DNA of 64,000 nt from Parietaria judaica (lineage: Eukaryota; Streptophyta; Magnoliopsida; Rosales; Urticaceae). The stretch spans positions 28,305,746-28,369,745 of the forward strand of contig OX940872.1 in NCBI GenBank assembly GCA_954871525.1, in the 5' to 3' direction. The notes beneath the pieces are model-generated. The model was not told the DNA's origin. It worked only from the letters and a program-made list of their open reading frames with translations, and ran no database searches. Within the stretch, counting starts at the first letter, position 1, and each line of letters starts with the position of its first letter. Positions 54,699 through 64,000 of the stretch are shown here, in pieces. Position numbers and translations under genes: made by a program.

Positions 54699-57290
54699 TC
54701 AAGGACCGCCGGAACCGTCCTTGCTTTTGTTTTCCGAACCGCAATCAGAATCCTGATCATCGTTCCCAATCATTTTCTCGAGCGAGTCTAGATCCCCTGC
54801 TTCTGAAAGGGTGTGAATCCGGAGCTGGTCAGCGTCGTCGCTGTGGATTTTAAGAAAGCAAAGAAACACTCATTGAGAATCCAATTACTCACTCAAAACA
54901 ATACAATGATGCTTCTTTCTTCCGCGAATCAAACTCGAGTTCATCGAGAACAAATTTTAGGCTCGATTCGGAAAAACACTTACTCTGAAACACCGAAGAT
55001 CTCCTTGATTATTAACGAACTATCTCTTGAACACAGTTCCGGCAGCTGCAAAAAAGACCACAAAGTCGTATAACTTAAAGATCATTAGGTAAAAGAAACA
55101 AAAATCATCAAGAATTAAATGACTAATTGACTTACCATGTAGTAGACATTTGATTTGGTCATTTGTATAATCACTATCCTTAACTTCTTTTAATCTATCG
55201 GAAACTTAATATCACAATTATTAGACATTATTAGATCTAATCATCAAATGACATACTGAAGCTTTAATTTATATTAATTTTTGTAGCCCTTCTCATAGGA
55301 TATTTATCTTATAGAATCGGAGGAAATAGTTTTCGAAGCATTCAGAGTCCATTGTCTGATAGGTCGAGTGTTAAGAGCGCTTACCTCAGAGAGATAGAAC
55401 ACCTTTCCAAACAGCGTCTGAACAGCTAGTTTTCTCTTGAAGCCCCTTTCAGTATACCCCGACACGTCCATTACAACTGGACCTGAGATTTAAAACCCGG
55501 TTGTCAGGATGTAATGTCACGCAGGCATAAGGATACTTACAAAGTTAGTCAAAGTAGTTGGTTAATTTTCTCTATCTAAAGATGATTATTTTCTCTTGTT
55601 TTGTATCACCAAATCAGAAATTCAATTCAATTAATATCTCAGTCCCTCTAAGAGTAAAAATAAAAGATTAATATGTTTGAAGCTAAGGTAATTTACCTTT
55701 ATCTTGCACAATCCTTCTAGAGATCTCATTTAATACCTCAGCGACCTGGGCATCATCCAAACCAGACGCTCTTCTGAGCTGAAGTAAGTCAGCGATTAAT
55801 TCCGTGTTGAATGGCTTTTCATTCAGAGCATATCGTATATACTTCCGCAGTATCTCGTTTGTGCCGAAATCTGTCTGGATAAAAATCAGCAACTGCTGTC
55901 AAACTTCGATAGCTCGTAAAAAGAACGACGGCGACAACACAAGACAAACTATGGATAAAATATACAGCAGTTTTGATCATCAAATATCTGGAAGGCAGCT
56001 TAAACAACCTACGTTGAGCTCTTAGGCTAGCGACCCGGGACAACAACTCCAGACTTACGTTACAGTACACTACACACGATTACTCCTGCCGATTAGGTAA
56101 TAACAATGTGTAAGAGTTAACTAAGTGTTTGATCTTTTCAATTGTGATGGAACAGATTGATCATAATCACACCATGGTCGTTGGCGGATGATAGCAAAAG
56201 CGGAGTGCGAAATGTTTTGGGTGTGAACCGTAAAAAGAACAAGAAACGATCAAATAACAGTGTCATGTAGAATGATAATCTCACTTTTTCTGAAATGCTC
56301 TTGAGCTCCTCCGCTGTTACTTGGTCTCTTCCTTTCTGAAACAGTTCATCTATGGACCTGCACATTGTCGCATTCTTGTTCACCTGACCAAAGCCGAATT
56401 TCCGTGAATATACATTATGATCAAACTTAAGAGCCGATAATATTAGGATTTCGAACTAAATCCCTAAATCAGAAAATGTAAATGGTGGCGGTAACAAAAA
56501 TAAAACGACACCAAGAATTACAATGGTTCGCCGCCCATCGTAGGACGGACGTCCTTCTTATATGCAAAAACGCCCTCGCTATTAACATACGGAATACCTA
56601 AAATACCCTCGCTAGCAACACACCAGTGAGACATGAAATACCCTTCCGACCCCGGGAAGGGGGTGAACCAGTCCCTTCCAACCCCGCGGCGACAAGCTTG
56701 ACTGCTGTGGGTCGAGACTCGTAGCGATTCCGGTGGATTAAGCTACAGAACTAGACATTTGCAGAGCAGAATGAAGAAGCTGAGAGCAAAGCCTTGAGCC
56801 CTTGACTCACAGCTCTTCAATGGTGGAAAATTAACCATTTGAAAGACAGCAACCGAGAGGTCCGTACCAGTTTCTTGCGCTTGGCTCTGGGAGAAGTGAG
56901 CTTCTTCACAGTCTTGACGAAAGCAATGACGAAGGTGATCCCAGCATAAGCCAGCGGCAGAGAGAGGAGCCACGGGAGCTTGCTGGAGCCGACTCTGGGC
57001 CCGGGAAGGGCCTGAGTGACGGTGCCGGTGAACTCCACCATGTCCAGAGCTTTCTCCTGAATCCACGGCAAGTCCTCTTCGACCTCCTCGATCTCCTCGG
57101 CCTCCACGCTCTTGCCGCCATTTGCGTCGGAGGAGCTTCGCTTCGCGGCGGCGGCGGCGAAGACGAGGCGAGCGCGGGAGGCGAGCCTCGGCGGCGGAAG
57201 GAGAGAGAGGCGAGAGGGCGTGGGGCGAATGCGGGGAAGGAGTTGGGAAGCGAAAGAGCAGGAATAGCGACCAGTGGAAGATAACGCCAT
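54699..57290 (-). CDS. Plastid-type conserved membrane protein
   Basis: Six exons: 57290-56868, 56383-56285, 55874-55697, 55482-55385, 55045-54984, 54840-54699, 1,002 bases and 333 residues, all in phase. The N-terminus is Ser/Arg/Ala-rich with almost no acidic residues up to about residue 45, typical of a chloroplast transit peptide. A glutamate-rich stretch follows, then one clear membrane segment (LPWLLSLPLAYAGITFVIAF, about residues 108-127). The soluble part then includes EILRKYIRYALNEKPFNTEL, DDAQVAEVLNEISRRIV, GYTERGFKRKLAVQTLFGKV and ADQLRIHTLSEAGDLDSLEK. I recognise it as a conserved plant plastid family but cannot name a characterised member. It ends with an acidic, Ser-rich tail. 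Confidence 0.85.
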
Positions 57291-58665
57291 TGTTGCCTGG
57301 TTCTGTTCTCTCTCAATCGGCTTGAGAGACGAGAGCCAAAGTCTGTTTGGATGCGCTGGTACCGGCATAAGTTCCCAATGTTTTAACGTTTGCAATCATA
57401 TAAACTTTTTCTTTTTTCACTCTAGAATTTCACAATATTCATTATTGTACTCCTCTTGTGTATAGAGTAAAAGTAGTAACACTTATTCTCACCCTTTATG
57501 TTTCTACCGCTACTGCGGTGTTCGGAATTTCGACCTAATTTTCAAGACTAGAAAACAAAAATAGCAAATGAAATTGAAAAGTTGACGCCAGAGCTATAGT
57601 GGTTCGCTCGCTGTGTGGGAGTTACGTATACTTCTCGCTTGTAAATTTTCAACCAGTATCGATATCTCAATTAAAGTTCTTGGTAGAACACACTCTCTCT
57701 CTCCTACAAAGCACATTAATGATAGTTACAAGTTCCTTAAAAAAATGAGAGTTACCAGCCTTATAAGCGAACAATAACCTAGAACATAAATAATAATGTA
57801 AAAATTACTCTGACTGCTTTGCGTCGGGTCTCGGTAGTATTTCCGTTTAGATTATACTTCACATTCAACATATGGAGCGTTCATTTTTATCAATAAGAAT
57901 CATCAAGAATGCACGTCGTAACAGAATAGAAGATAAGTTCTTGTCTGATAGTTTGAGGTGTACATCGAGAGAGAAATCACTATGAATTTTATTGCTGATT
58001 CCATTGTTGATGACATTCGCGACATGGAGGAAAGGGGTTGTTTATTTTGACGTTTAGGTTTGTGCACTAGACTGATTGCTTCGTATGTTTCTTCTTTCGT
58101 TTCTTTTGGTATTTGATTTTTTATTGTTATCTTGTGTGTTGCAATACAATATGGACTTCCTGAGCAGGACAATGTTTAAGAATTTTGAGGATCGAGACGA
58201 GAAGACATTTGGAACCTCTGCATAAATTACAATATAAATTTTGATACAAAAGTATATAAGATACTTATATAATAAATAACTACTCGTTATATTTCAAATA
58301 TAACTCGTTTAGCGTTTTTAACAGACAATATTGATGACTCTTAATTTAAGCGATTTTGAAATTTTGAAATTGAATTTTTTCCCTCAATCGAAATTTGATA
58401 AACATATGATTATACAAACTTTTTAGGCAACCACCTTCCATCAACTTAAACTTGGTTGTTGGAATTAGTTATAACCCAACAATTAGTCATGTCTTGTTAA
58501 CCCAGCCTATAAGTAGCATTGCAAAAAGCCAAAAACAATCCAACGATATAATCAAAGAAATTGATTTGAGTAGCTGATGCAATTATGATTTATTTATATA
58601 ATATATGTTATCAAATGAAAAGAATCGAACAATTTTTAAACTATTGTTAATACGTAAAAATGACT
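57291..58665. other. AT-rich spacer
   Basis: No exon or element border is recognised. A minus-strand frame at 58172-57903 has ordinary composition but no family signature or splice support. Confidence 0.45.
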
Positions 58666-58699
58666 TTAACTTAAAGTCGGATCCAAGGTTTAGGTCCCG

Positions 58700-59300
58700 A
58701 GATTGACCAGCTGAACACAAGGATGATTGAATGCTGAGTCAACGCGGGTTGACTGATGATCATCAAAGCTGAAGGCGATTCCGTCGTCTTAGATGAGTCT
58801 CCGGGATGTCGTTGGCGATCCTCGGCTAACTTCCCTCGTGGTGGCGAAGTCCAGTTCACGGTGAAACTCCTCGTTCGGGTGGAATCCTTGATTTGGCGAA
58901 GCTCCTCGTCCGGGTGAAGTCTCTGTCTTGGCGAAGCTCCTCGTCGGGGCGGAGGCCTTGTCTTGGCGATATCCCCGTCTGGGCAAACTCTGATCTTGAT
59001 GAAGCTCCGAGCTAGTCTTGATAATTCTTCGTGATATTCCTTCCTTGCCGAACTCCTATGGCAAGGGAGGACCTGCAGTGAAGTCTCTGTCTTGGCGAAG
59101 CTCCTCGTCGGGGCGGAGGCCTTGTCTTGGCGATATCCCCGTCTGGGCAAACTCCGATCTTGATGAAGCTCCGAGCTAGTCTTGATAATTCTTCGTGATA
59201 TTCCTTCCTTGCCGAACTCCTATGGCAAGGGAGGACCTGCAAAAAAGGGTAGAATGGGCCTGTGCCCCGTCGCTTATGGTTGGGCAAGGCTGTCTACGTA
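58700..59300 (-). repeat. 164-bp direct repeat in retroelement-like debris
   Basis: The segment gaagtctctgtcttggcgaa to gggaggacctgca occurs at 58916-59078 and again at 59080-59241, nearly identical (one C/T difference noticed). Shorter ctcctcgtc-gggg-gaag-type units extend left to about 58800. One frame stays open through both copies, but its product repeats itself and looks like low-complexity leader rather than a gene. The segment abuts the copia fragment at about 59520. Confidence 0.75.
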
Positions 59301-59514
59301 TCTCAGTTTAAGAGAATAAGGTCCCACGTAGTTCGGGGTTAGTGATAAACGGCGGGTGAATGACGATGTGGTTTGACTCGTCGGAAGTGTCATTGTTGGC
59401 GGTGCAGGGGTGACTCTAAGCTAGGTGGCTGGGTATTACCGGCGTGAAGTGTTCTTCGTCGACCTCGTTGGTGTTGGCGAGTTCACTGTCGAACTTCCCT
59501 CGTGTTAGCGAAGT

Positions 59515-61623
59515 ACAGGGAGAGCCTTGCCTCAGCTGGACATCCCCATATTGTAAATGCTTTAAACTAGGCTTTCGCCCCGTCCAAAGTTCATAAGGTG
59601 TTTTAGTAGCCGCTTCTGTTGGTACCTGATTGAGAATATAAATTGTTGTCTTAAGTGCTTCACCCCATAGTTTTTCTGGTAAAGTAGAATAACTAATCAT
59701 ACTTCTTACCATATCTTTAAGAGTTTGATTTCGTCTTTCAGCTATACCATTCATACTAGGAGAACCTGGCAATGTGTACTGAGGGACTATACCACATTCC
59801 TCTAGGAATTTAGCAAATGGTCCTGGAAGTTGTTCACCTGATCCGTCGTATCTACCGTAATATTCACCGCCACGGTCAGATCTAACGCTTTTAATTTTCT
59901 TATTGAGTTGTAACTCAACTTTAGTTTTAAATGTCTTGAACATGTCCAAAGACTGTGATTTTTCATGTATAAGAAAAAGGTACCCAAATTGAGAATAATC
60001 GTCTATGAATGTAATGAAATATTGTTGACCATTCCAATATACTATAGGGAAAGGTCCACAAATATCCGTATGAATTAATTCTAAGACATCTGCAGTTCTA
60101 TTGACACTTAATTTTCTTGTCTTGGTCTATTTTTCTTTGATACACTCTACACAAACAGTTAAATCTGAAAATCAAGTGATTACTAAATTCCATCAGACAC
60201 GAGTCGTTGAATTCTAGATTTTGAGATATGACCTAACCTTTCGTGCCATAAAGAGCCTGGATTTTCTTTGATTAATTTACGTTTCGTACCTCTCGATTCC
60301 ACATGCAAGGCTTCGTTGTAAGACAAACTAGTCTCCAACATATATAGATTATCGTAACAATTAATTAAACCGGTTCCAACAACATTTGAATTCATAGATT
60401 ACACAAACTGACTGTTTCTAAACGAACAACAATAACCAAATTTGTCCAAAGCATAAACATAAATTAAATTCTGTCAAAAAGACGGTACAACAAAAGTATC
60501 TATCAAATCCAAATAAAAACCAGATTTTAACAACAATCTAAAATGTCCAATTGCTTCCACATCCACGGATTGACCGTTCCCACATAAATGCACTTTTCAA
60601 CATCATTTTGGTCTTATGTGGCTCAAAGATTCCTTGTTTAGCTAGCCATGCAGCATAATTTGTACATTCCTTCTTCATGTGTCCAGGCTTCTTGCAAAAA
60701 AAAAAACAAAAAAAAACAAGTATACACAACTTTGTGCATATGTTTCTTTCCTTCTAGACCCTTTTCAGCAGTAGTTTCTTTGAACTTTCGCTTCTCATTC
60801 TTAAACTTAAGCTTTTGTTTGCCTTCATCTTTAGAAGTGTTTGCCATATGAGCAAACTCGTTCTTATCCTGCTTCAATCTCTCTTCTTCTTGAACTCAGT
60901 AAGAAATGAGCTCATTGAGAGTCCACTTCTCCTTTTGACAGTTGTAACTAACCTTGAATTGACCAGGCAGAGAGATAAGCACCAAATGAACGAGTAAATT
61001 ATCCGATAAATCAAGCTTTAAAGCCTTAAGCTTAGAAGCAAGATTCGATATCTCCATTATGTACTCACGCACATTACCCTTGCCTTTATATTTCAGCGAA
61101 ATCAATTTCGCTAAAAGTGTGCTAGTTTCAGCCGTATCGTTTTTTGCAAAACGCTTCTGAATTTCTGCAAGGGAGTCATTGGCATTGGTAACATCAGCTG
61201 TTACCGTACCCCAAAACTCTTCTGGAATTCCACGCTTGATAAGCATGAGACTCATTCTGTGAGAACGCTCCCACTTTTCAAAATTAGCTTTTTCTTGCGA
61301 GGAAGCTACCTCAGTAGGCACGTTTGGTTTGGGAGTTCTCAACGCTAAGTCTAAATTCATGCAGGCTAAGAGAATCATGATGTTTTCTTTCCATTCCTTG
61401 AAATTAGTCCCATTCAGCATAGGAACACCGTTCATATTTGCAGTAACAGATGCACCTGATATATTTGAGAATAATTATACAATATACATTAAAACAAGCT
61501 CACATTAATAAAGAACTGTATAAATTTAATTTACAAAATATAACAAATCAAGATACCTAGAACACCGCTAATATCAAGTCTTTGGTCAATAATATTAACT
61601 GTAAGTGGTACTCTTGTTGCCAT
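59515..61623 (-). pseudogene. Ty1/copia gag-to-integrase fragment
   Basis: Reading minus from 61623: a short leader exon (MATRVPLTVNIIDQRLDISG), a GT-AG intron-like gap (61556-61456), gag (ANMNGVPMLNGTNFKEWKEN, EIQKRFAKNDTAE, LISLKYKGKGNVREYIMEIS), a CCHC-type knuckle (CFFCKKPGHMKKEC, about 60650), the GAG-pre-integrase region (LWHERLGHISKSRIQ) and integrase ([45 protein letters not shown]). Defects: TGA ending gag at 60896-60898 where the frame continues beyond, further frame changes at 60.1-60.7 kb, and a lost base near 59548 where HLQY(W)GCPAEAR should read. The element stops at about 59520 with no reverse transcriptase and no LTRs found. Confidence 0.88.
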
Positions 61624-61767
61624 GACAAATATTGATAATGAGTTATGTCAAATAACAAAATTATCTTTGATAGCTTTATTATTCAGAGAATGCAAAATAG
61701 CATTGACCTGGACCAAAAAAAAATAAAAGGTTAACCTCCAATGTTCTTAGAAATATTGTGATCCATA

Positions 61768-61935
61768 GTGGTTGCTAGGATAGTCCAGTGGTAATTCCAT
61801 ACCACCTCTAAAGTGGAGGTTTTGAGTTCGATCCCCACTGCAGCAAAGCTGCCTTTAAAAAAACATTGTGAAAGAGGAGCGGGGCGAAAAAGGACTCCAC
61901 CGCGACTAGTCTCGATATACGAATGAAAAACGCTC
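61768..61935 (+). mobile_element. tRNA-like SINE head
   Basis: gttgctaggatagtccagtg resembles a polymerase III A box (TAGTCCAGTGG) and gagttcgatcc, 40 bases on, a B box (GTTCGATCC). The arms ccacct/aggtgg-like and the ccactgcagca end imitate a tRNA. The tail continues with aaaaaaac and a GC-richer 3' part. No acceptor-stem pairing typical of a true tRNA is seen, so a SINE is likelier than a functional tRNA gene. Confidence 0.5.
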
Positions 61936-62323
61936 AATAGTACTCTCTGAGGCGCACATGATATATATTTTGTTTCATGACAACTGATATTGTATTGGTG
62001 AGCGAAATGGGGGCAACAATACTAGGGGCGGTTACCATCGAGCGGTTACCATCGACAATGGGTTGCGGTTACCTTTAACCGTAGTAGTTTTAAGATTAAA
62101 CCGAGGAGACATATCTTATTTGAGTGTTTTGTTCTACACTAGTATATCTCTATTTATAACAAAACTCATATTGACACTTCTTTATACCCAAACAATATGG
62201 GATTTATTTAATGCCTGAATAAGTCTCAAAGGAATACATATTTTTGAATATATAATGCCATTAGGGCTGCGACTCGTTTCTCCTCCACCAAGGTCCTGGC
62301 TTTTTTGATGGATATTTGTTTCT
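61936..62323. other. Spacer with gcggttacc repeats
   Basis: The phrase gcggttaccatcga occurs twice (about 62027 and 62042) followed by variants gcggttacctttaacc. No coding signal is seen. Confidence 0.4.
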
Positions 62324-62775
62324 ATTCCTTCACAGAGTTCAATTCTTGAGACTCTTCTCCTTCTCGAAATCCAACATTAGCTTCGACTTATTCTCATTCA
62401 AGATTCCCATTTCCGTCCTTAGCCTAGCAAGATTAACTTCGCATGTCGACTTCGTTTCTTCCAAGAAACAGAGAATCGTTTCTTGGAAAACCCTAGCTTG
62501 CTCGGCCTCGGATTTCGCTCGAACAAGTTCTTCATTTTTCGTCGCCGCTTCGATCGAGCTTCTTTTCCATCGGGCCGCCGTTTCGCTGAATTTGAACTCC
62601 GAATTCTCGATAAGCTTCTCCTTCTCCTACAATTCCGTTCTCAAAAGCGACGAAGCTTCACTCGCGGCTCCCAATTCGCTCTCAAAAGCGCCGATTCTCA
62701 CCTCCATTTTGCTTTCTCCTCGAGAAATGTCTTGTAATCTGCCTTGAGAGCGTCCATCATCGAGTCCATCATCGA
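62324..62775 (-). pseudogene. Coiled-coil protein pseudogene
   Basis: The minus strand reads MDSMMDALKADYKTFLEEKA, shifts one frame near 62720, then gives VRIGAFESELGAASEASSLL, a TAG, and EKEKLIENSEFKFSETAARW, RARSEAEQARVFQETILCFL-type sequence, LARLRTEMGILNENKSKLML, ending LKN-stop near 62350. Heptad-like spacing of Leu/Ile/Ala and abundant Glu/Lys/Arg indicate a long coiled coil. One frameshift and one stop make it a pseudogene. A stretch of open frame on the opposite strand is the antisense by-product. I do not recognise the parent family. Confidence 0.55.
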
Positions 62776-62939
62776 ACCAGATGCACACTAGTAGAGTAGA
62801 AGCGAGATTGAGCAACGACGAGTTGATAGGAAAACCGAGGGAGCGGCGACGAGTTGAGAGAGAGCGCGGGAGGAGAATTGGAATTGCAGAGAATGCGTGG
62901 GAGAAAAGAGTATAGAAACTAAATTGTTTCGTGAGATGG

Positions 62940-64000
62940 AATAAAATGTGTGATTAGTTAAAATAACTACTTAAAATATAAGATAATAAAATGGCAAAAG
63001 TACTCTATTAATGTCCCAAATTTTTGTGTGAATACCATATAAAGATATAGGATCGATATAATTTTAGATCTAATCTTATTCTACATGAGACAATAAATAT
63101 AGGTACTTTAATTCTATAATTTATTTATTTTTACTTGATATGCTTTAGATTTAAAATATAATTATAAAAGATATGAATTAAGATGCTTTATTAATAAATT
63201 ATATAATTTAAAACATAATATCTAAAGATATTATGATATTATAAGTGTTATGTGCATTTTTCGTAACATATAAAAATTTGGCCTATTTTTACAAAAGTCA
63301 AAGCCTATCACCAAAGCCAAAGACTCGAGGCCGACGAACTAAGACATTGGCGATGTCCGGAGTCAAAAAGGCGACGAGGCGACAAACCGACGAGGCGAGG
63401 AGACTATTGATGTGCAAATTTGTTCCTTAATCGGAACATTAACCCTTAAAATAAAAATAAAAAGTAAAAAAAAAAAGCAATTTTGAAAAAAAAAAAGCGA
63501 GACGAGTAGCCTGACTTGCAGGTGGATGGAGATCTCAAAGAAACTCAATTCCAACCTTCATTGAAGACTATCAAGATCACGAACCACGTTGTTCATATTA
63601 TACACAGCGGTGAAAATGTATATAGAGAGTAACGGTACACCTCTATCGGTACTATACAACGGGGTGTAAATAGACAGCTAGCGACAATTCTAAAAAACAT
63701 AGCGGCAATGCAGTATATTCGGACCAACGGCAAAATTCTAGCGGAAAGGAGCGTAAATAGATAGCGGTATTGCTTTCATAAGTACAGAACAACTCCTACA
63801 CTCGTTCTTCTTCGTAAACCACACTGTATAGTATATTGCACGTAAAAAAAGTCAACCATAACATCATTACGAGTCAAAACAATTTGCAAAGCATAGGTTT
63901 CTCAACGAATAAACATTTACCTCCATTTTTGTAGCTTTGGGGAGGATAAAGACGATGATCGGAGAAACTCAGGAGCTGAAAGGATCGTCATTCGCCGGTA
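62940..64000. other. AT-rich right end of the window
   Basis: Mostly AT-rich spacer with A runs near 63460-63500. Between 63605 and 63770 short phrases (gcggtgaaaatgtatat, gtaaatagacagctagcg, gtaaatagatagcgg) recur. The last 90 bases are GC-richer and, on the minus strand, could be an exon ending at a donor (ATGGAG|GTAAAT near 63922), but the frame is undecided and it is cut by the window edge. Confidence 0.35.

Noticed and set aside
58671..59287. 159- and 91-residue minus ORFs (MPRRGYRQDKASAPTRSFAK...)
   Set aside because: They repeat each other because of the 164-bp duplication and read through retroelement leader-like sequence; no domain is seen.
61770..61845. Functional tRNA gene
   Set aside because: A- and B-box-like sequences are present but the acceptor stem does not pair and an anticodon arm cannot be placed; a SINE is likelier.
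62316..62747. 143-residue plus-strand ORF rich in Ser and Phe
   Set aside because: It is the antisense of the coiled-coil pseudogene; the minus strand has the heptad-like pattern.

Overview
This window looks like nuclear DNA from a flowering plant, most likely a eudicot. Genes are split by short GT-AG introns. Spacers are very AT-rich and full of microsatellites, and there are plant-type Ty1/copia, Ty3-like, hAT and Mutator-like elements. The proteins are plant-specific or plant-typed: FyPP/PP6 phosphatase, DUF639, plant MIA40 and DEAH10-type helicase. Species cannot be named from the sequence alone.

Layout, left to right. 0.26-1.4 kb: an HMGB7-type HMG-box gene (minus). 2.4-5.1 kb: degenerate retrotransposon pieces in both orientations, bracketed by a ~100-bp direct repeat. 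5.4-6.1 kb: a ~345-bp tandem repeat. 6.2 kb: an orphan 5' exon. 7.1-12.5 kb: a complete 12-exon DEAH10/DHX33-type helicase gene (minus) with MITEs in its introns. 13.24-19.24 kb: a 6,005-bp hAT-type element with a perfect 8-bp target duplication, no transposase, two host gene fragments, a palindromic minisatellite and a nested CpG-rich MITE. 20.7-27.8 kb: a decayed ubiquitin-specific-protease-like locus (minus) with catalytic Cys replaced by Asp, repeated tail exons and a large inverted minisatellite. 30.3 kb: a second CpG-rich MITE. 30.8-34.1 kb: an intact 10-exon PP6 catalytic-subunit gene (minus). 35.4-36.1 kb: a third CpG-rich MITE. 36.3-37.6 kb: a small G-patch gene (plus). 38.1-43.1 kb: a DUF639 gene (minus), head-to-head with MIA40 (43.3-45.1 kb, plus). 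46.3-48.5 kb: cytosolic pyruvate kinase (minus). 48.79-54.32 kb: a 5,524-bp Mutator-like element with 133-bp terminal inverted repeats, a perfect 9-bp target duplication, a core-deleted transposase gene and an intact convergent GRF zinc-finger gene. 54.7-57.3 kb: a plastid-type membrane protein gene (minus). 58.7-62.8 kb: retroelement debris, a tRNA-like SINE head and a coiled-coil pseudogene.

The intact host genes are ordinary housekeeping genes (chromatin, RNA helicase, phosphatase, mitochondrial import, glycolysis, plastid membrane) and form no pathway together. From memory, the HMGB7 / DUF639 / MIA40 set also lies close together in Arabidopsis chromosome 5, which suggests preserved microsynteny with mobile elements inserted between. 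The most unusual content is in the elements: the Mutator-like element carrying a GRF zinc-finger/transmembrane gene where maize MuDR carries mudrB, and the gene-fragment-carrying hAT element. Exon coordinates were worked out by hand from splice signals, reading phase and family resemblance; no database search was run.
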